Assembly: GCA_035771175.1 (NCBI GenBank)
Contig: CM069610.1
Span: 20,984,501-21,048,500 of the forward strand
Direction of reading: 5' to 3'
DNA: 64,000 nt
Origin: Paratinospora sagittata
Taxonomy: Eukaryota > Streptophyta > Magnoliopsida > Ranunculales > Menispermaceae
The notes below the pieces were generated by a model, which ran no database searches, was not told the DNA's origin, and saw only the letters and a list, made by a program, of their open reading frames with translations. Of the stretch, positions 34,184 to 44,908 are shown in pieces. Position 1 is the stretch's first letter. Each line of letters begins with the position of its first letter. Both the position numbers and the translations under genes were made by a program.

Positions 34184-36041
34184 TGTTGACCTAAGTGGTT
34201 TTCTACTTAGAATTCTCCTAAGTGTTTTGATGCTAACAATATAACCATGGTGCCAATGGTTGAATTGAGCATGTTTCAGCACTAAGGATAAGTCAAAATG
34301 CCAATACAAGAGTCAACTGATTTCAAGTCAACTCAAGTGGATCAAACAAAGTTAAAGTCAAAAGCTTGGATAAGTTGACTTGAAGATAAAAGATGAGAGC
34401 TTACAAGTATAATTGGAATTAGGTTGTCATCTTTCTTGTCTCTATATTGCTCATTTATTTTCAAATCATTCCATGCATGCGTTCATGATTTTATTAAGTC
34501 AAAATGTTTTCCAAATCATCATTGCTTTGCAAAGTCAAACATGTTTTAATATTAGTCAAACTTATGACTTTCATCAAAATTGTTTCAAACACTTGCATGA
34601 ACTTCAATTTGATTATGATTAGATGTTTTCTAGTGTTTTTGAACTTGTTTAATCACATGTTTTGGACCTAGAAAATTCGAAGAAAACATGTTTTTGGACT
34701 TAGAAAATTTGAAGAAAACATATTTTAAGTTTCTGTGTCAAGAGGGAAATGCGTTTCCTGTATAAGAAACACGTTTCCTTCAATCCAACGTGAATTTCTC
34801 ACCTAGACAGACAGAAACGTGTTTCCTGTTTAAGAAACTCATTTCCTGTTGCTCAAAATGAAAATTTTCACATGGACAGGTAGAAACCCGTTCCCTCTGG
34901 AGAAACGCATTTCTTCCATTTTGCCCAGAATGGTGCATTTTGGAATTCAACACATAAACATGTTTCTTATGTTAGGGCGATATGAGAATTTCACACAAAA
35001 ATGCCTTTCCTTAAAAAGAAACGCGTTTCCATGTGTTTTGATAGAAATTGAGATTTTAAGCAGAAACACATTCCTTGTGTTAGTTGCATAATGCAAATTT
35101 TGCGAGATTCAAATAGAAACATGGTTCTTCTTTAAGAAACGTGGTTCTTACTTTTTTGAAATATTTTTCTATAAATATGTACCTTAACTCATTGTGAGCA
35201 ACTTTTGCAAAACCTTTTGAAACTTATGCTTTTATTTTGTTCTCCTCATTTTCAAAACAAAATCAAGTTTCTTCAAAAATCATTTTGAAAGAAAAAGGTT
35301 TTACAAATTGTTTTTCTTACTTTGTGAAATCTCCTGAGCTTTTGATCTTTCTTTCTTGAGAGAAATCATACTTAAGAGATTTCCTGATTTTTGAGAAACA
35401 TATCCTTGATTTGAAGCATTTTGCTTCTATCTCTATTTTGGGTTTTCTCTTCAAGCTTCAATTTGAAATCTTCTTTTGAGAGAAACCTCTTAGATTCTTA
35501 GGGAAATGAGTGCTTGATTTCTAAATCTAAAATTCCCTAAGTTTAAGTGTATTTTTGAAAAAAATGAGAGAATGAACTTTAAACTCTATCTTCCGCATCT
35601 TCTCATTTTCAAAAACACCTAGAGAGAACATTTGAATAAAAAATCATCTTGGTGATTTTGGAGCTTCAAATTTTGCATTAATCACGCACATTTTTCAACA
35701 TCATTCAAATGGGCAATTTGAGATCAAGAAAGGTATATTGTTGTAAGTTTTTCTCAATCCATGAGCTTTATTTCCATATCTTGTATTGATTGATTTTTAG
35801 TATTTGTACTTCATTGTAATTGTTCTAAGGATTTGAAACAAACATTTATTGTTTAGTTTTTTTGATTTGTTTCTAGTTGAAACAAGTCAAGTTAAGTGAT
35901 TTTCAATCACTTGTGATTCCAAGGTTGGAATTATAGAGATAGTTGCATCCTTTCTCTTGAAAATGGTCAAATGGTTCATCCTTAGCTCGGTAAAACGATA
36001 TTAGGTTCTTTCTTATCTCGCAAAAGGAAGTAGACGGTTCA
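34184..36041 (+). mobile_element. LTR-C3, plus orientation, 3' truncated
   Basis: It starts TGTTGACCTAAGTGG. About ten GAAAC-CG-TTTC motifs stand at 34740-35150, upstream of a TATAAATA box at 35170-35177. The leader and U5 part follow to GACGGTTCATC at about 36041, where homology to C1 stops. No target-site duplication is seen because the right end is lost. Confidence 0.8.
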
Positions 36042-36501
36042 TCTGTAAACCCAAACACAATACATTTAAATAACGTGTCATTATATGTAAACCCAAACCC
36101 AACACGTTTAATAAACGGGTTAAACATGTTAACCTTTTATAACCCTTAAAGCTTAAACAAGTTCATTTTAATCTATTTATCATATATAAATTCTAAATTA
36201 ACATATAAATCAAAAATTTAAAATCATAATTTTACAACCATATAGTAAAGACCAAATAAAATATTATAAAGTTAGAGTCTCAACACATGACATAAAATAT
36301 TAAAAAGTCTTCACACATAACATAAGTCTCAACACAAAATATAATCATGTTAAACGGGTCAATTTTGGGTTTAGCAGGTCGGCCTTAAATTTAATCATGT
36401 TTAATTGGGTTTAACCTATTTTGACCCGCACCTGTTTATGCAAAACCCAAACCCGTTTATTTCGTGTCGGTTTTGAGTCGTGACCTATATTGTCACCCCT
36501 A
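36042..36501 (+). mobile_element. Non-autonomous DNA-transposon-like fragment
   Basis: This contains repeated AACCCAAACCCGTTTA / AACACGTTTA / GGGTTTAACC words and ends TATTGTCACCCCTA. The terminal TAGGGGTGACAAT on the minus strand resembles hAT-type ends common in plants. The left end is missing, and neither a terminal inverted repeat partner nor a target-site duplication could be shown. Confidence 0.35.
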
Positions 36502-37190
36502 AGGTTACATAAGCTACTTTAAGAACCGAGATTTAAAAAAAAAAAGAAAACAAAAAAAGTACATTCATTAAATGAGGTGGGCCCAATGAGAGAAAAAGGA
36601 AAAAAGAAAAAATACATACACACACGTGCACACACGTGCACACACACACACACATAAAGTGAGGCCACCAAAAAAACAAAAAATATAATACAAACCAAAA
36701 ACGAGCCAAAATCTGCCGCTTTGATGAAAAAGCGAAGCACTAGCTAACCAGTGCGATGATGATGTCATGCTGACGACATCAGCGTGCATAATATTTTTTA
36801 ATATTTATTTTTGCATTTTTTGGTTTTCTTCTTATAAAATTGATCTTTGGGATAATTTAAGTTATTCCAACTTTCCAAAAATCCTAGAGCCGCCAAGGGA
36901 GAACAAAAGAGCGGTGGGAAGCCTTCCTAGAGAGTTTCAAAATGCGCCTGAAGAGCGGATTTAGGATCTAAGGTAAGATTTATAGTCCTTTTTCTCTTTT
37001 CATGGTTTGGGTTAAAATCTATGGTTTTGATCTATGGAAGCAAGGGTTTTAATGATCCCTTTGCTTGTATTTAGACTTGAGTTTAATTTATTTAAGAATT
37101 TAATGGTGGAATAGACTTAGTTTACCTAGTTATGTGGTTTTAACGGGATATAACGAAGGGTTTTAGGGTAGGAACCCATGGTGGTGTAAA
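36502..37190 (+). other. Unassigned DNA with (AC)n microsatellite
   Basis: A polypurine A-rich stretch is followed by an AC/GTGC microsatellite at about 36614-36656, and GATGATGATGTCATGCTGACGA near 36756 forms a small imperfect inverted repeat. A TATAAAATT lies at about 36834. No gene or recognised element is seen. Confidence 0.5.
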
Positions 37191-38296
37191 TGTTGACCTA
37201 AGTGGTTTTCCATGTAGATTCTTCTTAGTGTTTTCATGCTAACAAATAATATAACAAATAGTTCTAATGAGTTCATCTAGTATGTTTCAGCACCAAGGTT
37301 AAGTTAAAAGGCCAATACAAGATGCATGTGATCTCAAGTCAAATCAAGTGAAATAAACAAAGTCAAAGTCAAAAGCTTGGACGAGTTGACTTGAAGATAA
37401 AAGAATGAGAGCTTACAAGTTTATTTAGAATTAGGTTGTAATCTTTCTTGATTCAACATCGCTCATTTATTTTCCAATCATTCCATACATGCATTCATAT
37501 TTCACTAAGTCAAACTATTTTTAGAGAACTCAAAACTTTGACTTAAAGTCTAAAAATGTTTTAACTTATCTTTAAACTTCAATTATTCTCAATTTGATAT
37601 ATTTCAAATGTATTTAAGCTTAAGTTTTCAAGAAATCATGTTTTGGACTTAAAATGTCTAAAGAAAACAAGTTCGCTAAGTTCTATGCAATAAGAAACAT
37701 GCTCCCACTGGGAGAAAGTTCCTATTGTCTAAAAATGATTTTTCACTTTGGTAGGCAGAAACGCGATTCTTTAAGGAGAAACACGTTTATTGTTTTCTAA
37801 CTAGAATGAGTGTTTTTTTTCTCAGAAGCCAAAAACACTTTTCCTCCAGTAGAAACATGTTTCGTGCTTTTCTGGCAGAATGGGTGATTTTGCTCTGAAA
37901 CGCATTTTCATGAACTGAAACGTGTTTCTTACTTTTTGGACAAAATGTTAATTTTATGCTTTTACCTTGTGGAACGCATTTCCACTTTTTGCAAACGTGT
38001 TTCGTACCTTTTGATGAAAAAATAGTAATTTATAAAATGATCAATTAGTTGCTCTTGTAACGCTAATAGTAAAAAAGCCAAGTTGAGAGCTTTTTTTTTT
38101 TTTTTTTTTCTCTCTCTCACTCTCCCTTTTTGGATTTTCTCTTCAATCTTAGAAATTAGAATCTCTTTTTTGAGAGAAACCTCTTTGGTTTTTAAGGAAG
38201 AAAATGTGGTTTGATTTTTGAAATAAAAATCCTCTTGATCCAAAATGTTTTTGTGAGAAAATGAGAGAATGAGCTTGAAACTTCATCTTCTTTGTC
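37191..38296 (+). mobile_element. LTR-C4, plus orientation, 3' truncated
   Basis: It starts TGTTGACCTAAGTGG and carries the GAAAC-CG-TTTC motif array at about 37690-38000. A T-run and CT-rich tract lie at 38088-38125. It is collinear with C3 up to GAGAATGAGCTTGAAACTTC, then stops at about 38296 against the Tat fragment. No target-site duplication is visible. Confidence 0.75.
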
Positions 38297-39361
38297 ACAC
38301 ACAAAAATAAACAAGGAATTAAGTAAGCGAAAAACCAAGGAAAAGCCAGAAGTTAGACAACAGTTTGCCTCCTGCATCCAGGAGTCAAGCAATAGGGAGT
38401 TCCCTCCCAACAACATTGAAGATCGACTATGATATATGGAAGAACATATTTCAACCCTGGTCGACGTACAAAGATATCTGCTAAACGCAGTGGTTGCTAA
38501 CACCACCCGTCAATTGGATACCATGGCTATGAGGACATGGGATCAACCCCAAACTATCCAAGTCGTGGAGGGATCAAGACATCATTCGTCTATAGACGCG
38601 ATCCTTGGGGAAACAAAATTAACCTTGGTGGAGGAGATCAAGAATGCCACTTTGCCCAACTTGATCAAAATTCCCCAAAAAGAATTGTATGATGGGAAGA
38701 AGAACCTGATTAACCACCTGACCAAATACAAGTCCTGGATGAAGCTGTATGGGGAAACTGATGAGAGGATCAAAATTCACCAAAAAAACTTGTATGATGG
38801 GAAAAAGAACTTGATTAACCACATGACCAAATACAAGTCCTGGATGAAGCTGTACGGGGAAACTGATCAGAACTTCTTTCTGGCTTTCCAACATACGTTG
38901 ACCAACGCAGTCTTGAGTTAGTTTCAAGGGCTACCGCCTAAATTGATCCATTCTTTTGACCAGCTTGGACGTTCGGTAGAAACATTGTGGGGCTTCGTGA
39001 AATAAGGAAACCCTTCACGCACCTTCTGTTAGTCAAATAAGGGAAAGAAGAAACCCTTAAGGACTACATCTTGCGCTTTGCACACAAGGCATCCCAGGTG
39101 GAAGGATACTCATCCGACGTAGAATTGACCACCACGATGGTAGGATTCCAAGCAAGCAGATTCTGGTGGTCTTTAGCCAAGAACCCGGCTAAGAGCTATG
39201 AAGAGTTGCTCATCCGAGCCAAGAAGTACATGAACGCTGAAGAGATAAAGATGACGAGGGATATCCAGACCAAGGACGGGGCACCCTCGAAGAAAAGAAA
39301 AGAAAAAGAAGAAAAGGGAAAGGGCCTGGAGAACACCAAGCACCCACAAGGGGAACCCTGA
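38297..39361 (+). pseudogene. Tat-type Ty3/gypsy gag
   Basis: The frame 38436-38921 encodes MEEHISTLVDVQRYLL and a Tat-type gag motif, KELYDGKKNLINHLTKYKSW followed by MKLYGETD. This block occurs twice in tandem, 35 residues each, in frame. After a TAG stop the reading continues in another frame with FQGLPPKLIHSFDQL and then 39071-39361 (LRFAHKASQVEGY, SYEELLIRAKKYMNAEE), ending in a Lys/Glu-rich tail. Gag of this type forms the particle in Tat elements (Ogre/Retand relatives). At least one stop and one frameshift make it non-functional. Confidence 0.82.
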
Positions 39362-40318
39362 CTCTTACGATTTAGGTTGGCGTACGCCCCGCTCACAGTC
39401 CCTGTCGAGCAAATCCTAATAGAGTCAAAATGCCGAAAGCTTATACGACCTCTGAGCCCCATGAGAACATATGCATAACGGAGAGATTGAACTAAGTACT
39501 GCAGGTACCACCGTGACCATAGTCACACCACTGCTGACTGTTATGACTTGAAAGATCAAATCGAAGACTTGATTAGCCGACAATAGCTGAGGGAGTACGC
39601 GGCAAATGTGGTTAACCCCTGGCAAACAGGGACATGCCTCCCCGACCTTCGCAACTGGCCGCAAAAATCCACACCATCTGGGGCGGATCGATCTTGGGTG
39701 GTGATTCGAACAGAGCGAGAAACACAGCCCCACAGGGCATGAAACCCACCCCTCTACTCACACTTTGCCTTTAGCCTGAGAAAAGAACCATAAAAGGATC
39801 TGCACGTCATCACGTTCACTAACGAAGATGCTCGCAGACTCCACTTCCCGCACGCGGACGCCTGGTCGTAACCTTGTACATCGTGAACCACAAAGTTCAC
39901 AAACTGCTGATCAATGAGGGAAGTTCGGCAGACATACTGCTCAGCTCGACTTTCAAGCGTATGAGCATAAAAGACTCACGCCTATAGTCATCTTTGACCC
40001 TCTTGATTGGATTCACCAGCGACTCGGTCAGCCCTAAGAGAATGATAATTTTCCTCTTAATGGCAGGGGACTTCCTATTCCAATCCATGGTCATGACTAA
40101 TTTTTTGATGGTAGACTGCCCCTCTATATTCAATGGGATCATCGGATATTCGACCCTCAACGAACTGAGAGCAGTGGCATCAACATATCACCTGGCCCTG
40201 AAGTTCCACGCAGGAGAAGGGATCAAGATCGTGTGAGGCGATCAGAAAGATTCAAGAGAATGCTATGCACTGGCCCTTCAGAAAGGCGACCGACTGGTGA
40301 TCGAGGTGTAACGCTACG
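39362..40318 (+). pseudogene. Tat-type gag-protease linker and aspartic protease
   Basis: Pieces in shifting frames include [20 protein letters not shown] (39500-39560, the conserved His/Cys segment after gag) and the protease region: HVITFTNEDARRLHFPHAD, VHKLLINEGSSADILLSS, LIGFTSDSV and NFLMVDCPSIFNGIIGYSTL. The active site reads N-E-G where D-G-G or D-T-G is expected. The fragment ends near 40310; RT, RNase H and integrase are absent before the tandem repeats at 40495. Confidence 0.78.
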
Positions 40319-40494
40319 TGAAGGCCAAGAGGACCTGAATGGGATAGGTTCTTAGAAACTAAGGGTTGTTCTCTACTTCCGAGGGCGATGTATTTATGGC
40401 TAAATAATGAAAAGTTTGAATAAGGCCTGATGATGTATCAAAATTTTTTAAATAAACAAACCTTGAGTATTACTCTGAAATTTTGGATAGAGTA

Positions 40495-40830
40495 TTACAT
40501 CCCAACGTGAGCTATACACGTATCAAATAGCAAAGGCCACAGGCCATAGGCCCCAGAGTGAGCTGTACACGAATCAAATAGCAAAGCCCACAACCCCCAA
40601 AGTAAGTTGTACACGAATCAAATAGTAGAAGGCCATAGGCCTTAACGTGAGCTGTGCGCATACCAATTAGCAAAGGCCACAGGCGTCAAAGTGAGTTGTA
40701 CACGAATCAAATAGCAAAGCCCGTAGGCCCAACGTGAGCTATACATGTATCAAATAGCTAGGGCCATAAGCCCAGCATAAACTATACAACCGCCAAAGAA
40801 CGAGGGCCATAGGCTCAACATAAGCGACAC
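40495..40830 (+). repeat. Tandem repeat of about 45-52-bp units
   Basis: Units share GTGAGCTATACACG, ATCAAATAGCAAAG and GCCACAGGCC words. Six to seven imperfect copies are seen. Tandem repeats in the untranslated 3' region are known in Tat elements and can seed satellites; this array lies between the protease remnant and the antisense ORF. Confidence 0.75.
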
Positions 40831-41209
40831 TTGTGCAAGGCAACAAGGACAACAGGCGGCCCAAACAAACGAAATGTCTAGAGCCTGCAAATCATGCAGA
40901 TACAAGCTTCGGAGGCCATCCATCTCCCGCGTGCGAAGAAAAAAAAGCAAACGCATAAGGATAAAGATGATCGAAGAGACGAGACCACTTCCAGAAACAC
41001 TCATGAGGATGAAGAAACAAGAATATAGAAACACATAGTCAAACACACCCACATGCACAAAGAAATTACCTTAAATAGACAAACAATAAATTTTGAATAA
41101 TGAGTCAAAGGTGCCAACGGTAAAGATATTGTCAGAAGTCGCCAACAAAGTTAGGGTCGCAAATACTCGACTCGATAGTCAAAACTAACAAAACAATCCA
41201 AATAAAACA

Positions 41210-42160
41210 TTAACCAAAATAGAGAAAGTAAAAGCCTGCACCGTCAAGGCCGTTAGGCATTGCTCTTTGCCTCAGGATAGTCCTTACCCAGAAAGTCGAG
41301 AATACCAGTCGAGATGACAAAACTCTATCACTGACCGTAGGTCCTTCACAGTACCCCTGGTAGTTGGCCTTCTTGCCTACTCTTGCTACCTCATCCTCAT
41401 GTCTAGCGCGCGTGTTGTCCATCATATGGAGAGCTTCGACAAGCTTAGCTTTGTTGCGCTCAGCCTCTTGATGAGCTATGGCAGCATCCCTCTCGCTCTC
41501 GACAGCCCTAGCAGCATGCTCTTTGACTAACCTTCGCTACTTAGATAGGTGTTGACCACAACCATCTTGCACCTCTTTCAGCTTCACGTTCGACTTCTCG
41601 CGAGCAATGCTCCTCGCGTAAGTTGCCTACAAGACATCAACACACGTTAAGGTCTCAAAGAAGTAAACTCACAAAAATGAAAAGGAAATAGAAAAGGTGC
41701 ACCAAGGAAAATCACCTGAGTGAGCTGAACGATCGTATTCTCCCATAGGGGCTCCAGCTCGGTGACCCAGATCTGCTGAGCCTTCGTGCTTCTAATACTC
41801 ACTTTAGAATTTCGGTTCACATATTCGACATACTCCTCAACCTCTTCCGTGGGGATAGGACCCACAGACCCCGGGTAAGCTACTTTCTTCTTTTTCTAAG
41901 GCGAAGAACTAGACAAAGCCTTATTCTTTCCTTTCCTCGATGATGGGGCTGGAGGAGCCCAGCTGGTCGTAGGATCGAAAATCGGGAGGCGGATTTGACT
42001 TTGATAGATTGGGCGAAAGCAAGACCATAGGCCTTCCAAACCAACCATTGTCGAGCAAACAACAATTTGGCTTCATCCGTCACAACAGGCGGAGGGGACG
42101 TCCTCAACATGGACTGAGGGCGATTAGGAGCCCCTGAGGGATTTGAGGAACCAGACATTG
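41210..42160 (-). pseudogene. Antisense ORF of the Tat element with a predicted 89-bp intron
   Basis: On the minus strand an ORF starts MSGSSNPSGAPNRPQSML at 42158. After at least one frame break it continues with GPIPTEEVEEYVEYVNRNSK and WVTELEPLWENTIVQLTQ. A GT donor at 41715 and AG acceptor at 41627 bound an 89-bp T-rich intron; removing it joins LTQ to ATYARSIAREKSNVKLKEVQ in frame (phase 0). An Ala/Glu-rich coiled-coil-like region follows (ERDAAIAHQEAERNKAKLVE). Extra ORFs in sense or antisense orientation are known in plant Tat elements. The protein family was not identified, and stops or frameshifts near 41560 and 41900 argue that this copy is dead. Confidence 0.5.
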
Positions 42161-42545
42161 GAATGATTGTGAGAAAGGCAAACGATTAGCAAAAAAAACA
42201 AAAAACACTAAACACGACACAGGATAACGACAACCGCCCAATTCATGACGAAGGGGACTAGAATCGACAACCACCAGCAAGGCTGTGAGGCGATTAGAAG
42301 CAATCAACTCAACAAAAACATGCTTGGAAGCCCGCAGGATGCGCAAGTAATCAATCCTCTCTTCCAATTCTACAGAGATATGAGAGCGACGCATATTAGC
42401 TATATACAATAAAGGTGAACCAATGAGAATGAAAAAGCTAAGCATAAACAGAGATATCCAAACACCATCCCCTTTGCCTTCCCAGCAAACAAAACCTCTG
42501 GTGAATTCGGGGCTTTAGACTCTCATCCACCGAATCCCCGCTAAT

Positions 42546-44037
42546 TGTTACATGCAAAACTGCAAGCGAACGGTGTCAAGTTATAATATAATCCGATAAG
42601 ATATCGAGTATCATCCTCAAGGATTATTACTACACTATCTATCAAGTTTTAACTCTAATTTTATCTAGATAATCGAATTCGAGTGATTAAGTGAATAACA
42701 CAATTAAATAACTAGAAAATAAACCAAAACAATGCAATGTAGAATAAGAGAAATCAATAGTAGAAACGTCTAGAGGTTCAATCTCACCACCCTCTCAACT
42801 ATGCATGAATATGAGATTATCATCAACTCAATTTCCTTGTTTATAAGTCGAAAACCCTAACCTTACTAACTCCCTCTCTCGAGCACTAGTTAGAACATGC
42901 TATTAGAATTCTAAGTTTAACTCTTTCGATGAAAACCCAAAACCCTAATAACTCATTAAGATCTATGGTTCTCATCATTAACTTCAAGGGATATTTCGAT
43001 CTCCTCTCGGTCTCATGATCACCCAGGTTATATCTTCCTTGTTCCAACCCAAAATACCCCCTCTCGGGCACCTATTTCAAGTCTAGAATCATTTAATTCG
43101 TGATCAAGAGATTAAAAACATTAAACCCAAAAAACATAAATAAACTAGAAACTTTATTGACAATAATCAAAACAATAAAACCTAAAGCATAGTATCGAGT
43201 TTGGATTGATTTAGACCTCTAGGTAGAGGATTTAGTTCATGAATAAAGACATGAAAGAATGAAATAATATATTGAACATGAATCTAAAACCAGAAAAACC
43301 AAGTAGAAGGAAGGGAAGTCGTAGGAGAATCTTCACAATCTTCAAGCTTTATCTGTTTCTCTACTTCAAACTCTAACAGTCTTCTTTGCTTTTCACTTAT
43401 TTTTCTCCTCTTATTTTCATCCACCTTTCTCTTCATAGTGTTCTATTTATAATCACGAGTCCATAGAAACAAACCACGTCCAATTCAGAGTTGAATTGAG
43501 GAAGTTATGGCTGAAATACCACGTCCAATTCAGAGTTGAATTGAGGAAGTTATGGCTGAAATACGCAAAACTAGAAACTTTCCAAAAACTAACAAGGCCT
43601 GACAATGGGCGCCATGACGCCAAGTTTCTGTTTCATTCCACCACCATGTGACGACTTGGGTGCCACAGCGCCTAGTTGCTGGATTTTTTTACTGTTTCCA
43701 CCACTCTCTTGTAGACTTAGCCAATTTTTCGTGTCTTTTTGTCTTGATTTGCACATGTATCTTCAAGCAAACTTCATGGAACTTGTTTCCAACTTCCAAG
43801 TCCACTTTAGGTCTATCAAAACATCTTCAAAACAACCCAAATCAAGTAAGTATCATGCTTTAATGATCTCATGAACCAACCTATAAAAATTCAAACCGAA
43901 ATAATGCAAAAACACCAAAATGTAACTAAACTATCAAATAACGTAATTTCTGATAACTAACTTAATATATGAACTAAATACCATAAAACACCTAAAACAT
44001 GCTCTAACATATATTCTAAATACCTACTTATCAAACA
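42546..44037 (-). mobile_element. Athila-2 3' LTR (about 1.49 kb)
   Basis: Minus-strand start TGTTTGATAAGTAGG at 44037 is preceded by the purine run GTTTTGGGG, a polypurine tract. The minus-strand end at 42546 is TTTGCATGTAACA. It shares blocks with the Athila-1 LTR. It contains a 46-bp direct duplication around CACGTCCAATTCAGAGTTGA at 43477-43568. The 5' LTR of this element is missing, so no target-site duplication can be tested. Confidence 0.8.
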
Positions 44038-44908
44038 CCCCAAAACTTAAGACTTTGATCGTCCTGAGTAAAGAGAAAACAATACAAAAACTCAATAAAC
44101 AAATCAATCAACAATCTAGCATCCTATTGTCAAACAAATTAAAATTTGATTCAAAATATAACATGCAATATCATCATTATGGCGTCTAAGATACATTAAA
44201 AGATAATAACTCATCAGAAAATTTCAAGAGTGTTAGAGATGTCTAGATTTTCAATCCAACTCCTCACGTAACCTCATTTTCCATTCTCAAACATACCATC
44301 ACATAGTCAATCTCATAAAATCATTCATGAAATTTATAGATAAATGCAAGCAAGTATAAAGTGTAAGTGATCTCAAATAAATAAATAAATATATATATAA
44401 AGTGAATCCCATAGGCAAATCTTTCATACCACTCTTCACTAATGTAAATCACATGCCATTTAGAATCAACAGGTCTTTCAAACGTTGTAATGTCAGGCCA
44501 AGGTTCAAAGGTAGGGAAAATTAGAAAATTTTAGCTCAAAACGCCGTATACACTTTAATCGTTTACAAACATCCAAAACATTACAATTAGAACCAAAAAC
44601 CTAATTTCAAGACATATGCCTGCTTCACATAATACCCGCTTCACATATTCCACTTTTTTTTTTCATTCACTCCCCATTCTTGCATTCTTTGCTCTTTTTT
44701 ATTTTTATTTTTATTTATATATATATATATATACTACACCCCCAAACTTGTTTCTTTTCATAACATGGGCATAACATCCTTTTCTTTTTTTTTTCATCAT
44801 TCATTTTTTTTTCTTTTTCTAAGAAGCTCATAAAATAAGCAAACTTACAACTCAATAGTACTTCACTTCATCACCTTCCTTTCATACTTTTATTCCCACT
44901 TTCAACCC
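44038..44908 (-). other. Athila-2 non-coding region between integrase and 3' LTR
   Basis: This AT-rich stretch contains a TATATA run at about 44715-44733 and a second G-rich tract on the minus strand (CAAGTTTGGGGGTG, near 44739-44752) besides the one next to the LTR. No env-like ORF is recognisable here. Confidence 0.6.

Noticed and set aside
36519..36789. Overlapping minus-strand ORFs with Cys/Val repeats
   Set aside because: They are translations of the (AC)n microsatellite and A-rich tract.
40495..40830. CRISPR-like array
   Set aside because: Repeats are imperfect and contiguous without unique spacers, and the DNA is plant nuclear.
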